Part shown: piece by piece, positions 33,660 through 46,542 of the stretch | Layout: the number at the start of each line of letters is the position of its first letter | How positions within the stretch are numbered: the stretch's first letter is position 1 | Source of the DNA: Rachycentron canadum | Taxonomy: Eukaryota > Chordata > Actinopteri > Carangiformes > Rachycentridae | Direction: 5' to 3' | Assembly: GCA_038496675.1 (NCBI GenBank) | Contig: CM076668.1 | Span: forward strand, 4,655,907-4,719,906 | Length of the DNA: 64,000 nucleotides | Translations under genes and position numbers: made by a program | The notes under the pieces: model-generated | Databases searched by the model: none | What the model saw: the letters and a program-made list of their open reading frames with translations, nothing else | What the model was told of the DNA's origin: nothing

Positions 33660-34270
33660 CTCTGGGTGATATCATTAGGGAATATAAACTCAGTGTTCAC
33701 AGATTTGCCGATGACAGGCAGCTGTGTGAATCTCTGGAGGAGGATGATGATGATGATGATGATGTCCTGTGATCTCTGATGCAGCAATAATAAACTGGAT
33801 AACTAAAAACCTCTAAAGGAGGATGAAGCTTAATTGCTGCTACTCTCTTTATCATCAATGTACAGACACCCCTATCATTTAAAGATGCAGAAAACATATT
33901 TTTCTCAGAACTGTGCTGCTGGACTTTTAATGAAAACAAGGAAGACAGAGCATCAAACCCTGGTTTTAGCTACACTCTGTCATTTCATATCCCTCACTGA
34001 CTCAAAGATCTACTAGTGCTGGGTATATAAATACACAAAATTATACGCACAAGAAAACAGGCAGCACAGCCTTTTTTAACTATGCTCTAAAACTATAGAC
34101 TACCCTACCAGAGCTATAAGAGAGTCAGGCTCCACGAACATTTTCTAAACCACAGCTAAAAACCTCTTTATTTCATATGGCTTTTAATTCATTGTCTTGT
34201 GTTATTCTTACTGGATTCTTTATTTATTTTCATCATGTATTTTATCATCTACTGTCTTTTTGTGTTTACT
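33660..34270 (+). mobile_element. LINE (non-LTR retrotransposon) 3' remnant
   Basis: One frame reads HRFADDRQLCESLE at 33698-33739, a decayed form of the reverse-transcriptase active-site block FADDTQLY. Downstream pieces follow fish LINE 3' ends: CTGCTGGACTTTTAATGAAAA (33919 on), CCTGGTTTTAGC, AACAGGCAGCACAGC and CTAAAAACCTCTTTATTTC. Stops and frameshifts interrupt it and a (GAT)n run (about 33741-33763) sits inside. Clade (L2-like or other) not determined. Confidence 0.65.
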
Positions 34271-34937
34271 GTTACTGTGTGTGGGGGGCAGTGGTCATAA
34301 TCAATCATAAAAAAAGCAGGAGGTCTCTTCTCTGTCAAACTCGTTACATATTAAACACTCAGCTCATAATAATCAGATGAGTTCCTGTATTTCTCGTTAA
34401 CACACTTATGACTGATGACTGACTGTCTTCAGTGTCCGGTTGTGTATCCTGCTCTGCTGCTCAGCCTGTGGGACGTCACCCACACACAGCTGTTCAGTGA
34501 TGGTGACAGGCTCAGTGGTGAAATGCCAGGCCTGAAATAGTTTCCCTCGTTTATAATTAAACCGAACCTCTCGCCTCCTGTGTGTGATCCAGACTGGAGC
34601 AGGTCATCACACAGTCTGTCCTCTATCACACACAGTGTAGAGACACACACATACACACAGGGGTAATCAGTGAAGGCTGATATATAATGAGTGAGTACTC
34701 AGTATTTAAAGATATAGGATGTATAATTAGTACCTGCAGCAATGGAAGGAGGTTAGGGGGTAATTGCAGGGTGGAAGTATAAAATTGCAGTGGTGGAGGG
34801 TGGAGTTGTAGGGAACATGTTCTACATTCAGAGCAGCTGCACATTAGACAGTGAAACACTCATTTACTTATATGATCTTTTGTTTTCAGGCGTATCACTG
34901 TGAAGTCTCCTTGTGTGATCTGTACCTGAGTGGAATC

Positions 34938-35730
34938 ATGGACGTGAAGGAGGAGGTGCTGTCTGTGCTGGAGAAGCTGTGGGCCAAGCTGCAGGGTCTC
35001 CCACAAGCCAGTCCTCTGGAGCTGGGAGCTTTCTTTGTGCTTATTCTGTTTGTTGGTCAGTTTCATCTCTGCAGTGTGAAACACAGATTTACCTCCAATA
35101 CATTACTTGAAGTTCCATGATGTCTTTCTATATATTTATGATTTTGCTGACATGCATCAGTTGTTTTTTGGCCACATGGTGTAATATTACACACATAGAA
35201 ACATCACCGGATAAAGTTGATGTGATGCACACACATCCACCACAGAGAAAACAACAGTCTTATTCACTGTGGTTGTGTCTGTGGTCACCTGATAGTGAAA
35301 AGTGTTCACTCCTTTATCTCTGCTTTCAGTATCTGGTGCAAACAAACAGCTCTGTAGTTGCTGCTATGTTGTGCAGCTACTTGCTCATGTTACCTACATC
35401 ATGTATCAGTACTGATGCTGCTAGAAATGAGAGGAGGTTACCAAGAGTCAAATGAAAGAGTAAATGTCCAGGTCCGAAAACCAAAACAGTGAGCTGGATG
35501 ATGCTTCACAGAGCTGAGGAGAATGACCTCATGGTTCATATAAAACTATAAAATTAGTGCAGCTTAAGATCCAGAACAGTCCATTCATCACACATTGACC
35601 CCTCCCTCTGTGTCTCCTGTCCCTTTCAGCCACGTTTATCTTCATGATTGTGCTGTCCTGTGTCCACTGCTGCTGCTGTGCAAAGCCAAAATACCAGGCC
35701 TCCAGAGTCCAGCCCCTACAGCCCATCTGA
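34938..35730 (+). CDS. smim5: Small integral membrane protein 5
   Basis: Two coding exons, 34938-35055 and 35630-35730, joined in phase 1, encode 72 residues (human about 77). Residues 1-28 form a charged amphipathic segment; LQGLPQASPLELGAF aligns with my recalled human LQ-LPQA-P-E--AF. A single membrane helix spans about residues 30-52, followed by a Cys cluster HCCCC (52-56) and a short tail KPKYQASRVQPLQPI. There is no signal peptide, so type III or tail-anchored topology is likely. Molecular function is not established to my knowledge. AATAAA at 36300-36305 is the probable polyadenylation signal. The ATG lies 48 bases after an upstream acceptor (34889), so a 5' noncoding exon is expected. 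A smim6-like gene follows about 1 kb downstream, as I recall in human 17q25.1. Confidence 0.88.
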
Positions 35731-36721
35731 GGAGGAGATAGGGACAGACTACACAAGTAAACACAGCCCCATCCTGAATGTAATCATCCACATCACACAA
35801 AGACTTTACTTTAGTTACACAAAAGGACATGTTTATTTTCAGTGGAAGGATGGAGACATGTGTCCATGATATTTCCAGTTATGGAAGGAGCCATGACACG
35901 AGGATCCATGGAAATGAGCAGAGGGTTAGGGCTCATCAAGATTCATGATGGACCAGGACAAAGAGACGCTGTGTGGCAGCTCAACCGAACAACAACAGAA
36001 CCTCACAGTGCAGTGCAGTGCAGGGACTCTGTGTCCTGGTGATATTCATCAGAAACAGGAAAACGATATGGAAATACACAGAAGTTCAGACTTGTTGATG
36101 TGGACTTTTCAACAGACAGCGCCTCCTGCTGGTCCACAGAAGAAGAGTTCTGTAAATGTTTTTAATGGTAAATCCGAGCTGTTCATTGTTGATGTAAAGC
36201 AGTTATAAATGTGTTGTCATTATATTTTACCAGAGAAGTGTTAGACCTTTTTGTACTATAGTGTTCTGAGTAATGTTTGGTTGTTCTTATGTAAATGTAA
36301 ATAAATTTTCAACACTGACACTGAAACATTTTCTCTTTCTCAAGCATCAGATGCAAAGGCGCTACGCTCACAGTGTAGTTATAATCATTGTATCTTTGGA
36401 TCTAAAGACCATCAGTAGAACTGTGTGTGTTCATAGTATCTTATCATCAGACCTGTGCCTCCCCACGTCAATGTTTAGAGTAAACATTAACCAGGAAGTG
36501 TTGCTTTCACTTTGCTGTGGCCACAGAACAAATGACAGTGCTGCCTTAGGAGCAGGTTTGGAGACTCCTCTGTGACAAAGTCATGGTAAACTGTCATGTT
36601 TGGGCTGTACTCATACAATAGCTGCAGGGTTGTGAGTGGATCAGAGCAGTAGCTGGAGTCAACACCACAGTACATTCAGTCTGTTAGAAGTCACTGAGCC
36701 GTGAGGATTGGTCAGCAGGAC
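35731..36721 (+). other. smim5 3' UTR and spacer to the smim6-like gene
   Basis: Contains the presumed smim5 3' UTR to about 36320. The remaining 400 bases hold no supported coding frame and should include the 5' end of the smim6-like transcript. A CAGTGCAGTGCAGTGCAG run is at 36007-36024. Confidence 0.5.
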
Positions 36722-37159
36722 ATGGCCGTGGAGAGGTGAGTTTCTGGGCAGGAATGTATTGTGCAACAATAGTTTTTAACATCAGCAGATTTCTGTGGAG
36801 CATGCTGATAAAAACATGGTAACTTGAGGCTTTGAGAGTCAGTTTTCTTCAGCAGATGTAAAGCTTCTGTGTGTCATGTTCAGATTCTGACACTTGGTCT
36901 GGTTTATCTCTCCCGGTACAGCGTACCTGACCAGCTGCAACCCATCGGGGCACCTGAGGACTGGGTGGAGTGGTTCCTGCATCGGCTGCATCAGGAGCCA
37001 TGGGCGCTGGGCGGTGCTGTGGTCATTGGAGTGTTTGTGCTGGGAATTCTGTCTCTGATGGTGTTCGCGCTGCTGTATGGATGCTGCTGCAGCCAAGCAG
37101 ATGAACAGCAGAAAAATAAGAAGCAGCAGAAGAAATCAAAGCAGGATGGAATCATCTAA
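36722..37159 (+). CDS. smim6: SMIM6-like single-pass microprotein (endoregulin family candidate)
   Basis: Two exons, 36722-36735 (14 coding bases, MAVE plus part of Ser) and 36922-37159, give 83 residues. EDWVEWFLHRLHQEPWALGG leads into one hydrophobic helix (about 34-58) and then GCCCSQADEQQ and a Lys/Gln-rich tail (66-79). The PW--GG---I---F------L---FA---G pattern aligns with human SMIM6 as I recall it. Family knowledge: SMIM6 is also called endoregulin, a small ER membrane peptide reported to inhibit the SERCA calcium pump. The function here is inferred. The fish tail is longer than the human one (62 residues). ATTAAA at 37566-37571 and AATAAA at 37752-37757 are polyadenylation candidates. 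Position next to smim5 supports the call; another SMIM family member cannot be excluded. Confidence 0.78.
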
Positions 37160-38832
37160 ACCTGACTTCATACAGTAAAAACATTGTTGACTGTTGTCCA
37201 CCTTTGGATCATTTTTAGATGTAGTATAGTATAAATTTACACTAAATGCTCAGTCTTTGTGTAGTGTCAACACAAACACAGTGGGGTCACGTAACTGTGA
37301 TCAAACCTCATCATTTCAGATTGACTCTGCTCTGTCATTAGTGACACTACTGCTTTATTAGACCTGCGCTATCACCTTCTGTGAACTTCACATCACTTAA
37401 CCATCCTTTTACAAAATCTGTGATGATCTAGTCTTTGAATAATCAGTCTAATGGATGTACTTTATGAAACACTGGTGTATTCCTGGTATCATACAGGTCT
37501 GGACTGTCTGCAGTAAACACTAATCTGATCTGTAGGCCAAACACCAGCAGCATCACTACTGTAACATTAAAGACTGTTTAAACGTACAGTTTGACCTGCT
37601 TCACACTGAAATACAATGACTTGTTCTCGGTTATCTGAACATCTGCAAACCATTTCCTTTTCAACAGGAAACTGCTGGTGGTGTATTTATTAAACTTAGG
37701 ATCACTGTTATTGAACTCATGGATCCTTAAATATTGATAAAAGACTGGAGCAATAAAACAATATCATCTGAGATGGGTAAAAATATTGCTACATTGGACA
37801 GTTCAGCAACACCTTGGTTGGGACATATCCCTTCTGTCCATACCCAAATCTATGTCTTTCTTCTCCCCGATGTTGGCATGGTTGTCCCCTATAGCCATTG
37901 TGTGTACAATATACAGTATGCTAAATACTCAGTGGCCTTCATTATCATTTAAATTAAACATTTCTCTTAAATAATTTTTATTTATTTTTCAGATCAAATA
38001 TATGGGACATTAATGTCCTTTATACAAACACCAGGGTATCATTAAAGCTACATTAGTGGACACTGAAATTCTGTAGAGTTGTGGAAAGATTATTTGACAT
38101 CTCACATATATTTTATTTGATATGCTCTACTATAAATAATTAAGTGGTGAATGAAGTCCAGAAACTGGAGGGGACAGGACAGATCATTGTGAGAGGAGAC
38201 TATTTCACTGAGGGTCAGTTTGTGATAGTTAACACATACATCTGATTGTAGTTGTAGAAGTTGTAGTTTTGTCACATACAAGATCAATTTCTCATTTAAA
38301 AAATGTCCAAATCCCAGTTCAAACTAATATTCTTTTCTCCTGATTATAATTTACTGTGGACAATCCAAAGTAATTTTGAGCTTTACAGTTTCCAGCTGAA
38401 TGATCGTTTTCTCTAAAACATCAAGATAAATTCTGATTATTATTTTAGTGTTTAATAGTATTTTACAGCAGGACTTAATACATCCTATAATACATCCAAG
38501 CATGAAGTCCCCTGGTCTTATAAACAGTCTCTATCATAGCATCCATGAACCCACAGCCATGAATGTGTGACAAGGTCGGGATATCTAAATCATTTTCACT
38601 CCTTTAAAATAGATCACTCGCCTGGCGCCAAAGGATTTTCTAATTTATACATTACTTCCGGGTTTGTGCGACCCACTGTGCTCAGGAGCAGTTCATCTCG
38701 CGGAACAAACGTGCTCAGCATCCGCCGCTGCGCGTTCACGAATGCTATGCTAACCTGATGCTAGCGGACTACATACAATCTGGTGCCTGCGCAGTACTGA
38801 CGTCATCACTCTGCGACGCGTACAGAGCAGCA
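37160..38832 (+). other. smim6-like 3' UTR and sap30bp 5' flank
   Basis: The left part is probable 3' UTR. The stretch 37800-38560 is AT-rich with no gene seen. The last 190 bases are CpG-richer and carry CATCCGCCGCTGCGCG, CCTGCGCAG and a CRE palindrome (38798-38805), fitting a housekeeping promoter of sap30bp. Confidence 0.55.
38798..38805. promoter_or_regulatory. CRE palindrome upstream of sap30bp
   Basis: TGACGTCA lies 27 bases upstream of the sap30bp ATG, just after CCTGCGCAG, which resembles an NRF-1 half-site. No TATA box. The same octamer lies just upstream of the mrpl58 ATG. Motif-based inference. Confidence 0.4.
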
Positions 38833-41800
38833 ATGGCGAGCGCTAAAAAGAGTGCTCTACTCTCGTCTCTGGCAGATTATGGAGACGATTCAGAGCCCGA
38901 CTCTGAGCCCGAACCAGAAGAGACAGGTACGTGTTGTGAACAGTTTTAATTATTTTCATCATAGTGGGGATAAAACGCCGTTTACAGCTGAACTTCATGC
39001 GATAGCTACCATTAGCTTGTAACTAGCTAACACGGCTGGTTAAAAAAATGCTAGAATCTTTGATTAAAAAGACGAAGTTTAGTCTAAAGTTGTCTCAGTA
39101 GAGGTTCGTGGGGTTTTTTTTTTAACAGAGAGACCATTTGTAATCGTACCATCGTAAAACTCAAAGTAACTGGGTTCATGTCTTCAATCCCGGTCTCACA
39201 CGGAGTTTGTTTTTAGTTGTGCTTTGGCAGTGTGAGTTTGTTGAAACTGACAGCTTTTTGAATGGAGTTTGGCTTCGTGGTGTTATTCTGACTTTCGCGT
39301 CCAAGTGGGACTGACATTAATTTGAGCTACTATGCCTTAAACAAAGACTTTCTGTGCCAGCTCCAGTGGTGTTGTTTGCCTCTGGTCGTTATCTGACCTC
39401 TGTTTCTTTCTGCCCCTCTTCATCACCAGGGGGGCGTGCAGGGGGTCTGGTCTACAGCTACGGTGATGATGACCTGAACCGAACTGAAGATGTAGAGGAT
39501 AAAGGGTCTGCAGATGAAGACAGCAGAGAGAGCAACTCGGTCAGTATTTGATTCCTGATGTCTGCTCTCCAGATTTTACATTCACTATCTAGACACTGGT
39601 AGTGGGTGCACTTGTTAACAGAAAGTGTTCATCCAGTATTCATTCATCCATCCAATCAAATAATTTAAATATATTTCACTGATGAACCGGCTGCTCAAAA
39701 AGCCATTTGTAAACCGGGTTATTATGTCACACCAAATTTAAATATGAGGAAAAACAATCTTGACACAAATACCAATAAAATGCTATTACTGCTTTTGGGA
39801 AACATGCTGAACATACTGTTGCTCAACAGACACATCTGTGAGGCAGGAAGTGGTTTACCACAAAGATCATAGTGACACCTGTGACTCTTCATTCATTCAT
39901 TCATTCATTCATTATTTATTTATTCATTTATAGTTCAGTTTACTAGTGAAGATGATTATTAATGTTCAGCCACACATCAAAGTGAGAATTTTCCTCAGAT
40001 ATCAACTGTTACAGCCCCTCAAATGTCAGGATTTTGTGTGTGTGTTAAATGTCATTGTAGAGGGAATATTTTAAGGGTTTGTGACTGTAGATAATAAAAG
40101 TGGGATAGTTTTTTTTTTTTTGTTTTTTTTTACTACTGGTAGTTTTGACATTTTATAGACATGGCAGTTAATAAAGAAAACGATAAGCAGATTATTAGAT
40201 AATAAATAGGCATTAGTTGAAGGGACGAACAGCAAACAACTACATCCGAGTTTTGTTCTTTTGTTTTCATCGGTGATATTTGTAAATATACTTTAAATAT
40301 TGCCCTTTCATTCAAAAAGAAAATGACAATTTAACATCATCTGCTACTGGTTGGTTGGACATCATACACATGGTATTTATGTGTTTAAGTAATATGAGAA
40401 AATAAAAGAGAAACATTACACAGCTCAGTCCACTACAGCAGTCCCTCAGTAAATACTATTATGTACAGGTTTGGTGTAGACTAATGCTTTACTGTGTCAA
40501 GCACTGTGGTCATCTCTATGGAGGTGTTAGTTATATAACTGAAGCACTAGTTATATAACAGAGGTGTTTTATAGCCCATAGTTTGTATATTTTGTGCAAT
40601 GTTAAACTGCAGCCTTAGTTTCACCAGAGAGTTCAGTCAGTGCATCTTTGACACAAACACAAAATAGACACGATATATTTCACAGAGGACGTCCTCATTA
40701 CAGCTCACTCAGTGTAGACCATGTTTTAACAGTTATTAGACTGAGGGTAAACGCAATATTGAACTTGTACTCGATACTCACAGTACTGAGTATTGTGTTG
40801 TCTTCTCTCTCCTCGTTTTAAACAAAACTGTTATAATTTCTGGACATCTTACATATTAATATGCAATTTGCAGAATCAAACAGGAGTCATTTTAAAGGCA
40901 TCTGAAGAGCGCTCAACATATTTTCAGTCAGCTGGTTCTTGGTGTGTGCGACTGCTCGGCCCCCTCCTGGTCTCCTCTCCCTCTGACAGTGTTAACCCTT
41001 TGCATTCTTGTTTTATAGGAAATGGAAGATTCTGACGAGGGGAGGGACGCAGATGATGTTGAGGTATTTGAGCACCCACCTGGTGTGGGATGGACTGGGT
41101 TTGGAGCCGTATCAAACCTGATTAATTTCTTATTTGTTCTGTGACTAACCAACAAAATGGGGATGGCACTTTTAACTCTGTCAACACACGAACACAAGAT
41201 GGTGCTGTGGTTGTATGTATGTAGGTGAGACCAGGTCAGTAGCTGTGCTCAGACTGACCCCACCCTGTGTGCATGTGGGTGTGTGTGGGTGAGCTCTGTC
41301 TCTTTGTTCTATAGCTGCAGGTGTTTGATTGATGAGGGTCTGATGAACTTAGAGTTTGTCTGTTCAGTGTGTCACCTCACCACAGTGAGATAACAGCACT
41401 GTGTAATGTCAGGATCAATGTGGTAGTTGTAACATTGTGTGTTGATGTGATTTCACAATGATGTATTTATTGACATGTAAAGTATTAGTCACTCTGAAGA
41501 ATAAAATTCTGTCATTATCATATTGTGGAGGTTTGTGTTCATCCCTCAGTGTTGACTGACAGGTGTCAGGCTGTATTGTGGTCTGTGGCAGCAGAGGACT
41601 AGTCTGACTGTTGAAGTTCAGGTGTATTAGTTGACAAGCAGAGTGGACATTAGCTTTAGCTCTCACTGTGTCCTTACACTTGTTTATTACTGTTCCTTGC
41701 ACATATCTTATCTGTTGTTTGAATAGTAGCTGCTTGTTGGTATGTTGATACAGTTCTGGTGAAGTGTAGATAACAGCCAGACTCAGGAAGTCTTTGAAGT

Positions 41801-44800
41801 CGGTTCAGCCCTCCATATAGTGTCAGGGTGTTGGTCACCAAGTGTGAGGAATGTGACTTTTTATCTACCATCACTAGCAGATGAACTTTTTTAACTATTG
41901 TGAAATATGATATGGACGATTAAGGTCCCTGGATGATAAAATCTATTGATTTTCATCTAACCAGGGCTGAGAAGTCATTGTCTGTCTATTGATAGGTAGG
42001 TAGATTGGTTCATATAGAAAACCCTGAGAGTTGTTTAAAGTTTTCTCCTCACTGTTAGTCCCAAGTTGGCCCTGATGGTTATTATTCAAGCATTAAAATA
42101 CAAAGACCTGAGTAGTGCTGAATGATATGCAAAAAAATCATGTTCACAGAGTTTGCGATTTTAGTTGGAATGATTGTTTTTGTGGGGTCTTGTACCAAAC
42201 AAACCTTTATGTTTGGAGAATATGATTTGTAGGCCTGGGTGACTCTGTAGGACCACAATGCTTATGGTGCTAACAATTATTGCAGTTCCTGCCTTATTTT
42301 GTTTTGTTATTCTGCTCCTGCAATTTTGCACTTGGCCTTGTTAGGATTTCAATTATATTTCTGCTAATTGACCCTATTTCCAGTGTGGTGCTGAAAAGTA
42401 GGAGCAGACCAGTAAATTATAGATGTGACCTTTTTCTGTCCAGAGTGTGTTAATTCACCTGTAGGTTGCAGTGGTTTTGGATTAATATTGTGTCCACTAT
42501 CATCTAAAACAAGCAAGGGGAGAATAATCTGTTACTTGGTTTCGGTTAGAGAGGAGCTCTGCCGTCCACTACACATGGGTGCAAAACAGGACCTGATTAT
42601 TGATCATCTGTACAGTCTGGTCTCAGGGTCAGTCTTGTAGTCAGGATGTGACTGAAAGCTTTGTGTTGGTCCTCAAAAGAATGAGTGCCTCTTTTTTTTA
42701 TGTCCTCAGACGTCCTGTTAACCGTTACCTCTATGTTTCACAAGCATCAGCCACTAACACATTCAGGTGAAACTTAGTTCTCGTGGGAACAGCTTGATCC
42801 CAGACCCCGAACCCCAGGTTTATTGACTGTTTTTTTTGTTTTGGTAAATTTAAATTCTCTGTTCAGAAAATCCTTGTAGATGTTGCTGCAGTGTTTTACC
42901 TCAGTGTGACCTCTGACCTGTGGGGGTCATCATCTTAAACAGCAGGTGTCTTGTATTTATTTCCTTGGTTTGGATTTATTCCAGCAGACTCCTCCTCCTC
43001 CTCCTCCTCCCTGTGATTTGGCCAGTTTCAGGACCATTCTTTGATGTGCCTGTGCAGTTGCTAGGTGACGACGCGGTTCCTGTGAATACCAGCACTGTTC
43101 CTTTGTGCTGAACCTGTGTTATGCCCACAGTGCTGGCACAATAGGCAACATATTTTAGAGGCTGTACGAGACTCCTCCTCCTCCTGCTGAGCAGAGGCCT
43201 TCACTGGAAACAGCCTCTGGTTTCTATTAAGCTGCTCTATCTGCTCCTGCTCTGTTCATTCGGCTGCTTTCACATTTGTGATAGTTTGTTTTCAGCTCAT
43301 CTGTAAACTGGGAGCACTGGTAATATAGATCTAGATGCTGGTTTGATTCTGGTTAAAGGCCGGCACACACCGAGTTAGTTCAGACCAGAGATGACCAGTG
43401 TCACAGAAACATCACTCTGAAAGAAGTTCAAAGACTGATAGAAACAGGACGACCACCTCACAGTGTGATGCTGCTAGCGCCTACGTCTACTAACCAGCCA
43501 ATAGAAAGGCCGCGTGAAATTACAGCTGCATATGTTTCTGTCTGTTAGATAACACTCACCTCATGCTCCCTCTGCATAACTGTCATCCCATGTTGTTTTT
43601 CACCACATCCCGGTCCACATCCTCCTCCTCCTCCTGTTTATATTTTTAAATAAGCATATATGGCATATATATAAACCACTATTACAGAGGATGTTACATA
43701 GCCTCAGTGTTTCCCCTGCAGTGGTGCAGCTCGATGATGTTTTATTATTGTATATTGATTTGAGGTAGTTCAGGTGTTAGTTATGGTGCAGTCTTATACA
43801 TCCACCTTGATCAAGTTTATTAAGTCCATGTGTCTCACTGTGACCTGTAATAACCTTATTAGGCTGCTGCCCTCTTTTGTGTTTTCACAGATTTCAGAAG
43901 CAGAAAGAAAAGATCCCAATGAGCTAGTCGGTAAGCACACACACACACGCACACGTACACACGTGCACACACACAAGGGATAAAGCTGGGGCTTGTCATT
44001 ATATCCTGTGAAAACACCATCAGTGACCTGTTCTAAAAAAGTCAAGATTACACAAAATGTTTCAACAAGTCTGAATATTTTCTCTCACCTCACATCAGGG
44101 CAGGTTATGATTTTAACAAAAACCTCATCATTGTGTGTCTATTTCAGAAATAACTTCATTAGTTATTATCGTTAAAACTGCTGGAACCTACTGGAAATGT
44201 GAGAAAATGATAAAGGGCTCTAGACTCTACCTCGATGTATGAGTGACTCATTAGACCCAGGTCAGTTATAAAATGACAGATAGGCTGTGAGTGTTTAACC
44301 AGTGCTTAGTGAGTAATGGCTGAACTGTACAGGTGTGAGCACCAGAGCAGACAGGAAGTGACTGATACAGGGAGTGGTGTCCGCTACACCGGTCTGTCTG
44401 AATGTGAACCCCTGACACTGAAGGTCCAGGTGCTCAGGTCCAGGGCTGCACTTATCACCTTCATCCTCATCCATCTTTTCACTGCAGAATAAATAAGAAT
44501 GATATGACGATGTTTAGCTTTTATAGACTAATTATTTATTTTGAAACCAGTGAGACAGTCATGCTGTTGTGTGTCCATTCACACTGCCATTGTGCTCAAA
44601 CAGTCCACTAGTCCAAGGAGCTTCACTGTGGGTTTATCCCAGCACACAGCAGCTGCTTTGTGGCTCCTTCCATCTTTACCGCTTCCAATCGTCTGGTCTG
44701 TCTCAGCCACAGAAACAATCTGACTGTAGGAACTCTTCCTCCTCCCCATCAGGGTTGTAGTGACAGAGGGTGACTCAGAGCCTGGACACTTGACCTTCCT

Positions 44801-46471
44801 GGAGCGGAGCCTGGCCCCTCTGTGCTGTGTGTCACTAAATGTCACAGAGCAGCTGAACACAGCTCTTTGTCTGCTCACTGAGGGATGGACTCTGTCTGTC
44901 CTCAGGCCACAGATTGTGACTTTTTGTCTGTTTTTTGGGAAGACAGATGCTGAGGCAGAGTATAATCTTCTCTTCTGTCCCCATGTTCTTCCTGCCTGTG
45001 CTGCTGTTAATGAGAATATTCAGACAGGGATGTTTATAACACAGACACTTTTCCTCTGTGGAGGCTGCAGTTTATTTTAGTGTTTAAGTTAGAGTTGGTC
45101 CCAACAGGCTCAAGTAAATGCCATGTTTAATTATCTGTCTACAGTGGATTAACAGGCCTCCACAATGCTTCAGTGTGTAACTGTCTGTTAGTGTCTGTGT
45201 GTGTCTGTCGGAGTGTTAGCCACCACCACACTGTGACTCATCACACCTTCCTCATTCTTCCACGCCACCGATAGTCAGGACCTGAGGCGTCATGTTCAGG
45301 TCTCATCCTCATTAGCTCAGAAACAGCCTCAGAGAATTTCTCAGATTCACTTGGACTCAAATATGAACGGATCACATAGCAGCCCCCCTTGATCTCAGGC
45401 CTGTGGGAGGTGTGGTCTGGGTGGAAGTCTGACTCTACTGAGCCTCGTTCTAGTTGTTCATGTCCCTGTCAACCTGCTCATTTTCTCTCTGTCAGAAATT
45501 AGCAAATCTGCACACAAACACACACACTGAGCTTTACTGATGAGTCTAAAAGGCAACGCCCTGCCCCTCCTGTTGCGGGGGAGCTGAACCACAACCATAC
45601 CAGCAGTGGAATACAGTTGAGGGGGAGGAGCTGCTCCACCTCTGACTCTCCCTACATGTGGGAGATCAGGGAGGTCCATGTGCTTGGATCTGTGGTCCCA
45701 CATAATCAGCAGAACAAGAGCAGAGGTCCTGGGTCAGCTGGTGCGTGACAGCGTCCTGTCTGCACACACACCTCAGATTTCAGCTCTGACACACAGGTCC
45801 AGATTGTGAACATGTGGACAGATGTGTTAGAAGAACACAAAAAGTCAAGGCACAGAAAGAAAGAAGGCACAGAAAATTGATTTGGAAACAATTAGTTATC
45901 TTCCCAAACAGATGACTAGTGGTTTGGTATAATATTGTAATATACTGTGTATAAGGTAAAATTATTGCATGTCTGCAGGCTATGGTTTTAGAGCAGTGAA
46001 GAAGAATTGATTTCTGGTAAATAGTGTAGCCTTAGCGTGAATGTTAGCTGTTAGCAAGATGTCACATGTACATGGTATTAGATGGTGCATGGACTCTGGC
46101 ACTTGAAGACATCTAATCCTGTATTTTGGGCAGAATTAGAGACTTGTACCAGAATGAGAACAGGTCTATGCTCACCCTGATTGTTGTTGTTAAAAATTGA
46201 TCAAAGGATCATGATCTGAAAATATATGAATATATATATATTTTTATTTATTTTTTAATTCTCAGTATTGAAGTCTGCCTGAAAACTAGTCAGGTTTCAG
46301 TGTTTAGGTTTGACACCCAGTTTTAGTTATGAATCTATTGATCTATTGGGAAACACTGAGACACATTTTGAATCATGAATTCAGCTCAGTGTAGAAATTT
46401 TCAGTGAGACAGCACAAGACAAAATCATCCTCTCATGTCCTGTCAGGTTTTTACCTGTAGGCAATCTGTGC

Positions 46472-46542
<71 letters not shown>

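Larger units (their letters stand above)
31816..34889. other. Region between the putative leader and smim5 coding exon 1
   Basis: Holds the TAGTA-type repeat (32601-32840) and a LINE remnant (33660-34270). The stretch 32880-33640 has typical fish intergenic composition with GCTAGC-like motifs and no supported gene. Confidence 0.5.

Noticed and set aside
45458..45703. 81-residue minus ORF in sap30bp intron 4
   Set aside because: No conserved motif seen; intronic and unsupported.
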